64,000 nucleotides of DNA from Telmatactis stephensoni (taxonomy: Eukaryota > Cnidaria > Anthozoa > Actiniaria > Isophelliidae): positions 124,001 to 188,000 of the forward strand of contig JALIZF010001386.1 in NCBI GenBank assembly GCA_029948255.1, in the 5' to 3' direction. Positions 1 through 12,500 of this stretch are shown one piece after another. The translations under genes were made by a program, and so were the position numbers. The notes under the pieces are model-generated. The model had not been told where the DNA came from. It made no database searches and was given only the letters and a program-made list of their open reading frames with translations. The number at the start of each line of letters is the position of its first letter. Position 1 is the first letter of the stretch.

Positions 1-85
1 AGGGATAAACACACGACAGTTACAATTTTGCAATCGTACTGATAACCCATACAATAGATTGAAACTCGTCCATCATGGATCTTCT

Positions 86-259
86 TTCCTTTCTTCCTTC
101 CTTCCTTCCCTCCTTAACTTCCTTCTTCCTTCCTTAACTTCCTTCTTCTTTCCTTTCTTCCCTCCCTCCCTCCCTCCCTCCCTCCCTCCCTCCCTCCCTC
201 CCTCCCTCCCTCCCTCCCTCCCTCCCTCCCTCCCTCCCTCCCTTCCTTCCTTCCTTCTT
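86..259. repeat. (CCTT)n/(CCCT)n microsatellite
   Basis: Pure CCCT run of about 90 bp flanked by CCTT repeats. On the strand of the giant gene this reads GGGA repeated, which could form G-quadruplexes in the transcript of the intron after exon 35. Confidence 0.95.
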
Positions 260-460
260 CTCTCTGTCTTTGTTTAATTCTCTTCCATTTCCTTTTTGTT
301 CCTTAGTAATTTTACTTCCTTTTTTAAGGACAGAGACTTCACATAAGTTCACTCTCAAGCCACTTTCTGTCGTTTCAACTGCATAGTAATCTGACAGAGG
401 CCACGTATGGCCGTATTATAACCAAGATGAAGGGGGGAAAAATACTCGCCGAGTACATAC

Positions 461-599
461 CTTGCTGTTCTTGATAGTAGATATCTACTGACTGTACTCC
501 AGTACCAATGTCTTGCTTATTGACCTTCACCGCTAGAGTGCCCGTATTTAAGACGTCTTGCAGTACAGTTAGGTTAGTACGTGGACCTGAATTGTCGAT
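461..599 (-). CDS. Exon 35: start of following beta-sandwich (last exon in window)
   Basis: Acceptor TATAAAG|ATC, donor GCAAG|GTATGT; phase 0 in, phase 1 out. Encodes IDNSGPRTNLTVLQDVLNTG then VNKQDIGTGVQSVDIYYQEQ. The pattern looks like the opening of a 'non-symmetric Ig-like' repeat that follows the preceding module in bacterial proteins. The gene continues off the left edge. Confidence 0.82.
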
Positions 600-3500
600 C
601 TTTATAAAGAAACAAATGGCTGCTCAAAAAACCGCGAGGCGATAACACGGTACAGTGGGTGGCAGCATAAAATCGAATCGCGCGCAAGGTTTGTGATTTT
701 GTAGCTTGCTGCCTTGCTAGCAGACTTTCCTGTCTAGGTCTATATGGCCCACCACTCAGCAAAGTCCAATCGGTTGCTACATTCAACAGTCCGAAACCCG
801 CCCTAAGATATCTGCAGTGACATCGACATTCCTTATTGACTACTCTAAACATTCTGGGCTTTTACTACGTTTACTACATTTACTCGCTGACATTTTTACC
901 GTATTGAATATTGGTGGTGTGTCGATTGGTTCGTTGACGTCAAATATGATACTTGCGGCTGCATCTATTCTAGTCAGCGGTTTTACGTCTTTCTGGGCGC
1001 GAATACTGAATGTGACGTAACCCTGACCAGTTTTCCCATTGTTTGGTGGAAGAAAACCGCGTCTTGGGTCACGTGGTGCTTCACCTAACAAAAATAATGG
1101 AAAGTGAGCAAGTTTACTAACACATCTAGATAAACGATTTCCCGCTTATTATACAAAAACAACGATCCTCTCTCTACCGTTGCTAATATTGATGTTCACG
1201 GTATTGAAAGGTATTGAAAGATATTGAAAGCTCATAGCTACACTGCACGGATTGTTTGAAGACAAAACAAGTGTGCAAGGGCACAGAAGAATAAATTACG
1301 GACCTCTGTTTTCCGATCAACCGACGTCATCTGTGCATATATTGGAGCTGTACAGACGCACAGAAAGAAATGTATCTATTTGTTAACGACAATGAAAAAA
1401 ATTTGGATAAATCCTTTAGTATTGATGATTTTCTGGTAATTTCCCATCATACCAAACCCAAATAAACAAACAGTTTGGCACAGAACCATTTCAACCACAA
1501 GTTTTTTAGGATACGTCCACACTACTAACCCGAATTAAAATTGAAAACGAATCTCTTTTTTCCCTCTGTTTTCTTACCTATGTAAACAAAAGAGGCATAG
1601 CCGTAGCCAAAAATGGAATATTTGATTTTGCCCTCCTCCTCCCCATGCCTTCCTCGTCTTGTCTTGATGTATCCAACATCGTTTATCGTTTTTGTGCCCT
1701 CACCTTTACTGGAGCAAGTCTAGATTTTGTACATCCGCATCATATCTTATTTTAACATGGTGTATTTTATGTTGGATGTTTTAATAAAGCGGCTGTGGGT
1801 CCCTTCGCCCACAGCCATAACACTCCAAACTCAGGTGTGTTGAGTTATTGCCTTGCCCAGTAAACGAGCTTCAGGAAAAGCAGCAGCACATCCTAATAGT
1901 TTTGTGTGGCGCAGACAGGGGAAAACATAAAGATGAGTTTTCGAATTTTCGAGGGCTAGTGTGAACGTTGCCTTTGTATAAACAAAATGGCATGTTATGA
2001 ATCGAATTCGGTTAAAGCCGATACCATTGGGACAATACGAAGTGCATGTACTCCGTAATAACCGCGGGTGTCTGTATTAATCGGGTGTCCGTATTAAACG
2101 GATGATTTTATAGGTATTTTGTTTCGGCAAGGACAGAATCACTTGTCCGTAATAATCGGGTACCGGTATGTCCGTATTAACTTGGTTTCCCTAAGGCTTG
2201 GTTCCACTGTATTCGACCAGTTGTATAAAAAACACACACACATATATATATATGTACGTACCTGTTTTGGGGTCGAGACTTTGTAGATCCCAGGTGGCCT
2301 CGTTTTGTACGATATCGATACCTGCTGTCACTCGAACGTAGAGGTTTCTATCTTTTACAAAATCAAGTTTTTCCTGAGAAGAAGGAGAACAAAAGAATAG
2401 TGTACCCAACATTTGAATAGATCTTTCATGCATTTGCTAATATATTGCCATTTAGTTTTAGCTCGCAATGTTTCGTGATTTATTAATTTTTGTTTGTTTG
2501 TTTTTCTTATTTATTTTTTGAGCTTTAAAATTAAACTTGGAATCACTAGAGCGTTGTTTGTCGTCGTATATGGGCTACCAGATCCCCGTATTCCTCTTGG
2601 GTATGCATAGGAAAAAAATATTCGTGATTCCTACCAACTAATAACTAAAATTACTCCTGGTCAAAGCCTTGGGAGTTTTTTTGGGAAAAAAACAGGCAGT
2701 TGGTGTACACATTTATACCTGAAGAAAAGGGCTTGAAGTCTCCAGCGTTCTAGTGAAGTTTCCAAATCCAAACGATCCTATCCTAAAAGATCTTGCATCT
2801 AAATCAGAATCAAGCTTGTATCGAATGAAAACTCTTTGCGCAGGCGCAGTGGCGTTGGGATCATTTTCAAAACGAATTTTATAGTTTAACGTCGACTCTC
2901 CGCTGATGAATCGAGCATCGCCATAACCAGCTGGACCAAGAATGTCGTTCTGTTGTCAGAAAAAGAAGAAAGAAAAGGTGCAAAGGAAAAAAAAGAATAA
3001 ACTATTAAACAATTATTGGATAAGACTGAGCCAGTGAAGAATTATGCAGAGCAATTAAGAAGGCTGTTGTCTGCCGAATAAAATCTTCTCGAGGTCTGCA
3101 TATTTCTTTGTATCATACGAAAACCGAATTCAATGGATGTTTTATTATTATCCATTCAAAATATTTCTCCGTCCTTTTATTGACTTAAACTCCTCGGATA
3201 ATTTTCCATAACCAGCTAACACTGACCATATATGGAAGTTAATAATTAAAAAAATCTTAGATGATTGACGTCATTCGTTCATATCATTGATGAAAAAATG
3301 ACTGGATCATATTTATGCCACTCAGCAGAACTAGAATGATAAAGTGGTTTCTATCATTTCTAGAAAATTTAAATTTTCAAGAAAATTAACAGCCCATTTT
3401 CTAACCAAAGAGCCGAAAAAAGGAAAAAAAGGAAAAAAGTAAGAATGATAACTACTGCAAAAAATTTGCCTCTACTGTGAACATGTTAACATAACAGAAG

Positions 3501-6500
3501 TTTTCTTTTTTCAGTTTTAATAAAAGCTGTGGAAATGTTTTGAAAGAATAATATCCGATATGTGTAGCGGAGAGACATACAAGAAGACACAGCTGTTTGG
3601 GTTGTCTAGTGATATATCGTTAATAATTATTAATATGGTCTTACCGGATCACGTGACGCTATCCAGTCCATATAGTCATTATACCATTGTTTAAACTTAT
3701 CTTTCGTTTTCTCCCATTTTTTCTTGGCATTTTCCAACTCTTTTTTAGTCAATGATCCACTAAATAGACTGTCAACTAAATCTTTCGCCAATTTTGGGAA
3801 ACTTATTATAGCTAAATAAAAGAAAGGAAATAACTTTTAGTATGAGCTTATATTAATATTTATGGCATAAAATTACTTTTTTAGTATATATATGACTATA
3901 TACCACATCCCTTTTTCATTTAATTTTTCATAGAAATCTTGATGGGTGTCACATTATTGGATACGTTTGGTCACAAAAGCTACAACGGCGTGCAAAACCT
4001 GTTGAGGCACTGCCCCCATGTTGGTCGAAATTCGCCACTCCTGTTTTAGACACCCCCTCCCCACCTCTCTCAATGTTGAGTAGGCCTGGGAGATTGTTGC
4101 TAGGTCCAAGACCCGTCCCAACCAACATTGTGCGGGAGAGGGGGGGCGGGGGGGGGGGGGGGGTTTGAAATATATACCCATTTCAAGGACTACATGGTGG
4201 GAGTTCAATCACATTGTGTTCATTTGAGAGGACAGTGTCTCAACTATTCTGCACGCCGTTTGTAAATCAATGCTCGCATTCCAGCGTGCGCACTAAGACG
4301 TGCTTTAATTTAGATTTTCAATTTGATTGGTTGATTGAGATGTGATGTGGACTTGAATGTCAAACTAAAGGTGCTGTTACACGCTGAAACTTTTCTCTGA
4401 AACTTGCTTCAATGGCCGTTGCGAAACAAATTTCACAACGCATTGTATCGTGTAACATGTTCATTTTGCTGAAACGTCCCCCGGGTTGGTTTCACGAGAC
4501 GGTTTCACGAAAAGTAATACTTCTTTCTACTCCTGCAACAGAAACTTGAACAAGTGTCCTGACGAAATTTCAGCGTGTAACACTCCTTATGAAATTCGTC
4601 TCGCATCGGCGATCGACACAAGTTTCAGATAAACGTGTCAGTGTGTAACAGTGCCTTAAAACACGCACAACTTGATTGAAGATGGCTTGAACTCAACACT
4701 GTTGCAATGAGTTTGAAACTTTATGTCCAAGCAAGAATTATGTTAAAGTAAAAGCGATATGGCAAAGACTTTCAATGGACTTTACTTTGGGAAACAATTT
4801 TTGCCGAATTCATCGTAATTTTGCCAATGTGTCTCGCAGGACAGACTGCTATTGAATGCTTCAAGGATATGAGCCGGTCTTAATACAAATCATTTCTGAA
4901 GACACTTTGTAGAATGGCACGAACTCTTCTAAGTACGCTAAAAACTTCAGTATTTCTAAAACGGTGTGTAATGTACAGAGCTGCAGTGTGCAAAGCGGCA
5001 GCTGAAAATTTCCATTCATATCAAATATATCTCTATAAAAATGTGTCGTTCGCGCGGCCATGAAGTCTATTCCATATTTGGACAGGCATTGCCCTATTTC
5101 AGAAGTCACGTAGATTTCTATTTGTTGATTTTTCCTGCAATTTGGAGCCTCAAACTGTAAAAATTCCATCAAAACTTGCAGATATTGTAGCGATGAAACA
5201 CATCACATTGTCCACCATCTTGAAATTAGCTTAGAAACCTAGCTTTTCGGTAACAGGAAACCCAATGGTAGAAACACAGGAAGCCCGCACGAAGGACACA
5301 ATATGTTTGATATGGACAAATCAAGCGTTCCGCACGAGCACATTTTACACGAGAGAAATTTTCTTTGCCACTAAAAGCTTACACTTCAACTTTCCAGCAA
5401 ATATATGTGCCGTATAAGTTTTGCTCAAATGTTCTCTTAGATACAGACAAAAAATATTTGTCATAGAAAGTTTGCTCGTAGGGATGGGCAGATTCAATAG
5501 TAATGTATTATTATTTTTTGCCTGCATATATGGCCTCTGCCAACACGTCGGAATGCAGCTCAGTTTAGAGGGCTAAACAATAGGTTTCCAGTTTTCCAGT
5601 TTTTCAAAATTTCATTGAAATTCTTTGATTTTGCCTTCCAAATTAAGCTGCATTCCGACGTGCTTTGAGGAGGCAGCATGCATGGCCGAGTGGTCAGAGC
5701 CTTGGTCTCGCAATCTTGCGGTCCCAGGTTCGGTTCCCGCTCTGGCCACTAGCTGAGACTGAATTTGTTCCGATTTCGATAAGTTCAAATTCAGTTTCTC
5801 GGCCATCATTGTAATATAGCCAACTGGTTCGCCTCCTCGCCAGTTAGGATTCTTAGCTACTTTATGTTGTTATTATATTTCATTTCATTTCAGTTTATTT
5901 CAACCGTATTTGATTATATACATATAGATATTTGCGGTATATAGATCTTAAACATTATTGTTATCTTTTGAAGTATTGCCAATGTAATTCTGCAGTAGTT
6001 CCCGCACGACTTGTTTAATTAAATTTTATTGTTGTACTTACGAAGTTTGATGGGGAGCCATGCCGTAGCTGCGCCTGTGGCTGCTTCTTTTATCATATCT
6101 TTGCCATTGAATGGTTTACCATCAATTGCCTGTTTGATTGCATATCCTGCTAGACCAGCAAAGAATGCATGTTTGGCTGCAAAATAGGCACCTGAAAAAT
6201 CCCAGTAAATAGCTAGGGTCACTAGAGTGCTTACAATATATCCGTGAAAAAGTTAGCGAACTAAATTTTACTAAATAGCGCGAATTCCTTTGTTTAGTTA
6301 GTGCAAATAAGTGCAATTTCTTACAAAGTTTTTCACGGATATATTGTAAGCACTCTATTAAAACTCAAAATCCAGGCAATTCCTTGCATGCTATACTACT
6401 TAGTTCACATTAGATGACTTTGACTTTACTCTCGGATTTGCTCGGATTTGCAGGCCAACAAAGTCAAATAAAGCCTCTGATACCCAGAGTATTTACACAC

Positions 6501-9500
6501 CTACTGCGAAAGGTACTTTAAGTGCAACTGCAGCTCCTCCTGTTGCTCCGACCACAGCGCCTGTCAGTGCAGCACTAGCTGCACCTATAACTGACAAAGA
6601 AACTGAATGTTAAAAAGCTAGCTCTTAGTAACTGCTGTAAAGTTCCATTTACGGCACGAACCAGTTTTCCTTGACAATTTTTGCTTGAGTCCACAGTTTA
6701 CACTTCAAGACTGCAAAGGATTTGGTATAGTCTTCTAGCAATTAATGTAACATAGCATGTTTTGGTTGCATAAAACATGAAAACAGAAGGCTTAATTGCT
6801 CATAACGCTTGCTGGAATGCTTAAAATGCTCACCAATGAAATAACATCACACAAGCAATGACAATAGTGAATAGATTAATTAACAGAAAAAAATACCAAG
6901 ATTCTTTGCGGCCTTGGAGTGTACACTGTGGACTTGTTGCGACAACGTTTTTTGGATTAGGTGTATATGAAATCAGCAAGTTAGACAACAAGTTGCAACA
7001 GTAACAACTAGCCACATGTAGTTTCATAAAAAAATAACATTGGCTTATTTTAACCATCAAAGAGTAGAATTAACCGTCAACCGTCAAAGTTATACCCCCA
7101 TTGAGACCCTTTTGTTAACACCCAGGTTTTTACGAGAAGGAAAGTTAAAACAACTGGCGTATTTACATTTATGTGTGTACGCTTTTAATTTTATAGATTC
7201 TTCGCTAGTCTAGCTGGCATAGTGATAAATCATCATTTGTACACTGGCAAAAATTAATCGCTAAGTGAATAATTATTATTCAGTTCAGCTTCTACTATTG
7301 TTTGTTTGTTTTTATTTATGAGAACGTCTGGTTTAACAGGAAATGCAGTGTGAGGCTCACAAGGGATGGTGCTGGTCTGTCAATTAAATACTATACTTTC
7401 ACTTTATTGGTCTATTTTACTTTAAACAGAACTGTTTTACCTCCCCAGGTTGGCTTTTCTCCTGCTGCCCATTGTCCTACCAAATATGCCCCTACATTAC
7501 CAACAGTCCCAATGCCTGCACCAACGAGCACCACAGGTAAACGCCCTTGAGGGTCTTGTAAAACCATGGGGTTATTGTAGGCGTATAGATAGAGGTTTGT
7601 CTCCAAGGTACGGTATCCTAGACAACAGAATAGAGCAATTATTTATATCCAAAGCATACAAATTTTGAGGTTGATAGTCGAAAAATAGAGAATACTTCAT
7701 GGAAAGTGCGCGCGTATGGTTTTTATTCACGAGTTGTGAAGTATCATAAAACGAACGTTCGTTTTATGATACAAAACAACGAGTGAATATAAACCGTGCA
7801 AAGCACTTTCCATGGTGTTTTCACTTTATCATATGCATACCGAGATTTGTATAAAATTTAGTTATTTTGCTGTAAAAATGGAAATGCAGTGCAGAAATAT
7901 TTTGATCCATTGTGTGTCTTTTCTTTTTTCCTTTTTTTGTACTTTTTTCTTACCTATATCCTATTTTTAAGTTAGTATCACATTCATTTGACCAAAATTC
8001 TTAAGTTATATAATATAAATAAGTCTGCTATCTATCTAGTTTGACCCAGAGGTTATTATAGATAGCATGTACCTAACTTCCTGTTACAGTATTTCATGTA
8101 CATATAGACAAGATAAATGTGGTTCTAAATAAAAATATGTTGTATTGTAAATCACACTCGTGATTAACAAATTGCACTCCAGCTATGCGGTTGTGCAATT
8201 TTGTAATCACTCTTGTGATTTCAGCCCAAATTACACTCCACTCAGTTCTATTACCAAAACTAATAGTTCAACCAAAGACAAGTGTGTCGAAAAACCTCAA
8301 CTTCTATATAGTCACTTTGAGAAATACAAAATAATACAAAATGTTTACGTCAGGAAATACAATACACTGATAAGATAATCACGATACTGTGATCTATTTT
8401 ATGACAATGAATAATACTTTACCTAATGGATCGTAACTAATAAATCGACCAATCATAGCATCGTAATATCTTGAACGCATTCGGTAAAGGTAAGGAACAC
8501 TTTTCTCTCTTAACACACCCCACTGACCCACAAACAAGAAATCGTTAGGAACACTTTCTTCTGCTTTGAGTACCAAACCAAAGGGGTCGTACTTGTAGGT
8601 GTTGAGAATATCTCCATTATCGTCGATTAGATTGATGACGGAACTGAAAAATAACAAAAAGAAATCTTTTTGAAAACAAGTCGCGCGCTCGGCGGGCTTT
8701 CAACCCTCCTCAGCTGAGCATGCGCAGTTAAGACCTGCCTATAAAGACAAAGGGGAAAAAAATACATTTTATGAGTCAGACGCCTGCCGAGTGAAAAATA
8801 ACCAAAATCGTTTTTTTTTGGTAAACTGAAATCCTCAGATTACAAAAAATAGATCGTCCTGCAAATGATAGTTTACAAGCAAATTATCAACATCCGATCT
8901 CAATTTTCAACTTTCTACAACGGCAAAATCAAATTTACTTACCTTTCACCATTAAACTGATAGTAGATCGCTGTTCCATTCATGTTTAATTGAGCTAATA
9001 AACCTTGTTCGTTGGTGTGAACGAACAGTGTAGAGACTCCTCCTGAAACCTAGATTGTCATTACATAGCAATTATATTTGAGCAGTGCCTACGAAATATA
9101 TTATAAATTAAATATAAAAGCAAGATGGTGATTTCAACTGTACTATACGTATACGTTATAATTGAGGTTATCTTGAATATGTACTCTGCTATAGAAATGC
9201 TAGTGTAGAATATATCCACCCAAATCGGTCATTTTAGTCAATAAGTTCACACGTGTTGACTAGGTTTAATACGATACAATAACATTTAAAAGCAAATTTT
9301 TTTCAACGCGTAAATTCAACGTCGTCCAACCTCGAATCCAGCATTTCTGATACCGAGGGGGTCATATAAGCCTTTACCTTTATGACGTTTCATACCTACA
9401 CTTCCAGAATCCTTTTCAGTAACTTCTTTTGTTATGCTATCTATAGTTTTCACTATTGTCTTGGTTTTATCAAAAGAACTTTAACATATGAATATCAAGA

Positions 9501-12500
9501 GCAATTTCAAAAAGAATTATGGTTACCGTAGTTTGGGTATGATACGTCATATAGGGTTAAGCGTCCATTGGCGAGGATCGTAAGTATTTTATGTGGTTTT
9601 AAATGTATCGATCCTGAGTGTGGAAATAGCATTATTTGCTAAACCAATGTTAATGGTCATTCATAAAGGCGGTATTCTACCTGTGCGATTACATTGGAAC
9701 CAAGGATACTGAATGGGTCCACAATGAATCGAGTCTCGCCACTGGTACATTTCTTCTTGTACAAGTTACCCAGTGAGTCGTAGATGAAATCACATCTGAA
9801 ATTTAGACAGGTGATTGAGCTGAAACAGAAAGCTCGAACATAGAACTAAATAGCTAAGGCGATTGCTGGGTTGCATTTGACGCCACAGCAGCCATCTTGG
9901 TTGAACTTGAACAAAAGTTAAGATTTCTCATTAGCATCGCTTGTTCGTTCATCCAACATGGCTACCGCTCCTTTGTGTTTTCATTCTCAGGGGAATGGTT
10001 GAAACCCAGCAATTAGTTCAACGCTAGTCTTAATTTTTTGCAACTACACTTGACTGGCTTTGTTAGTGTATAAGGCAAGCTAGATCTGGCGGAATGGATA
10101 ATTTACATGATGACGTCATTTGACTACAACTACAAGAATGCTTTACGAATTTCCATTCTTATTCAGATGTTTATTCCCTCCCAAACGTAGAACAGAGTAG
10201 TAGAAAATGAAAAAGGAAAAGGAAAAAGGATTCTGGTAGTTGTAGTCAGATGACGGCATCATGCATCATTCCTCGTGTGTTGATATTCATGTGGTTTTAT
10301 TTCTACACATGCCCCATTTCAGACGAGTTGGGGAGTGTTACCTTCTTACCTTCTGCCCGATAACAACCAAAACGATTTCAAATGGGTGTATACATCAGCA
10401 CAGTCTAAGATTTACCTTTCGTTAGCTGTCTCTGCCTGCATCAACACGTTCTCTTCACTAAACACATACTTTACATCTTTTGCACGAGAGTTTTTATTTT
10501 TCCTTGACAGCATGTTACCATTCTTATCATAAACATACTCTTCATTTCCTGCCGATACGTACTGATTGACTTTGTTTGTTTGATAGTTTTCTCGTTTGCC
10601 ATCATCAACAGTAAAAACCCTGTTTCTACGACTGTCATAGTCGTACACACGTGACCGCTTTGTCCCATTGTTGTAATTCTCTGTCCAGCCAATCAACTGC
10701 GAGGCGGCATCATATCTAAATAACCGCTGACCATCTATGGATTTTATTTCAATAGGTCTACCCTTAACATCGTATTTGTATTCAAACATGGACGAGACGT
10801 TGCCATCTGGTAAATAGTTTACAAGTTTGTGACGTCGTTTTGTTCCAGGGTAAAAAGTTTGTTCCATTGAGGCGTTGTTTCCCAATACATTTTTATAAAG
10901 GTTACCACTGGAATCGTAGTGAACTTTAAGAAGCGCCTTCGTACCCTCTGTTGCAGCGGTATACACTTCTGAAAGACGATTGTTGTTGTCATAGTGATAG
11001 GAAACATTGTATCCTGTGCTATTCTCGTACAAACCAATGCGCTGTCCATTCATATTGTATCTGTACTCTATGTGGCTCCCGTCAGGGTATGTCACGCTAA
11101 CAGGTTGGTTGTCACGGTTGTAACGCAACGTGATTGTCCCTGCTTTGTTCGTTGCCATGATAATGTTTCCTTCAGAATCGTGTAGATAGTATGTAGGACC
11201 GACATCGGGCACTGACTTTTTGGCCTACGATATAAGACAGCGAAAAATATGGAGAATATATACACGACTTTCAAAAATAGCGGGCTTGCAACGGATCACC
11301 AATGAGGACTGGTGGCCATTTTCTGGTGACCATGAAAACCAGGCCACAAAAACATGAATATTAATTAATGAGTGATTGCTTTCGGAACCGTTTTCGGCCG
11401 AAATTGAATATACAACGCATGTTTGATATTAGAGTATTAGCATGACAACTTCATATTGTTTCTTATAGTTAAGGCGCTGTTACACTGTGCAATTTTCTCA
11501 GCAACTTGTCTCGCAACGACGTTGCGAAACAAGTTGCTGGAGGATTGCACAGTGTAACAGGGGTTGTCTCGCAATTTTTTTGTTGCGCGTAGCGTTGCAT
11601 GAAGTAAAACTCAGGTCTACTTTTCGCAACACATTGCAGCAACTTGCAATGCCATTGCACAGTGTATCACCCCCTCCAGCAACTTTCCTCGCAATTTTCG
11701 AGGCACGTTTTCTACGAACGCATACGCAATTTCTCATTTCGCTCTGAGGAGCTCTGGGTACGAGTAAAATATTGCAAGTTGCTGGGGAAAATTGCACAGT
11801 GTAACAGTGCCATAAATCTGCGATGGCCGAATTCATACTAGAAACGTGTTCTGATCGGACAAATAAGTCATCTGATAAATTTGAACGAGTTTATTTTCTT
11901 CAAAATTCTTGTCCACTTGTTGGTCGTCTTCAACAGGTTAGCCGTGACTAGTGTGACTTCGGCCAGCAATTCAGATATCCAATGTATGAAAAAAAAGTAC
12001 AATTGCTTTTTTTTCAGATTGGGAATTTATCGTAATTACCAGTCTGTCATCAGCTCTGTACTCAAACATGATGTCCCGTCCATTACGCGTTGTTCTCCTT
12101 TTCAAGTTCCCTTTATCATCGTAGTCAAAGGTATCTTTCGACCCGTCAGGAAATGTAGATTTGACGATTTTGTCTTTCTTGTAACTTAAACTGTATGTGG
12201 ATCCAGTAGCATCGGTGATGTTCCTGGGAATTCCATCGTCTCCAATCAAGTACTGAACTTTATCACCACTACCGTCTTCGACAATCATGATCTTTTTCTC
12301 TGTATTTAGTGTCTTTTTCTCCATTATCTTTGGATAAAAAGATATGAATGCATTTTTAAATGTTTTCAAAAATGTCAAATGACATATTATGAAATGAAAA
12401 TTAAGAAAATGGAATAGAATCCTTGTACGCTTTTAGAAAGGAAAAACTGGGAATTCTAAATATTGAATCTAAATTGATCTACTTAACTTCTTATTATAGT

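Noticed and set aside
59..358. Pro/Ser-rich and Gly/Arg/Glu-rich ORFs at the left edge
   Set aside because: Translation of the CCCT/GGGA microsatellite on each strand.
4861..5172. 103-codon minus-strand ORF in the intron between exons 30 and 31
   Set aside because: Phase and splice sites do not fit the gene, and exons 30 and 31 join without it.
5682..5748. Possible functional tRNA gene
   Set aside because: Box A and B are present but the acceptor and anticodon stems do not pair, and a longer body follows; SINE is the better call.
9320..9480. About 50-codon open stretch with GLYDPLGIRNAGFE in the intron between exons 25 and 26
   Set aside because: Its only acceptor gives the wrong phase, and exon 25 reads straight into exon 26 (IAQ-VSGG). 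The Rhs-like DPLG is probably coincidence, though a skipped old exon cannot be excluded.
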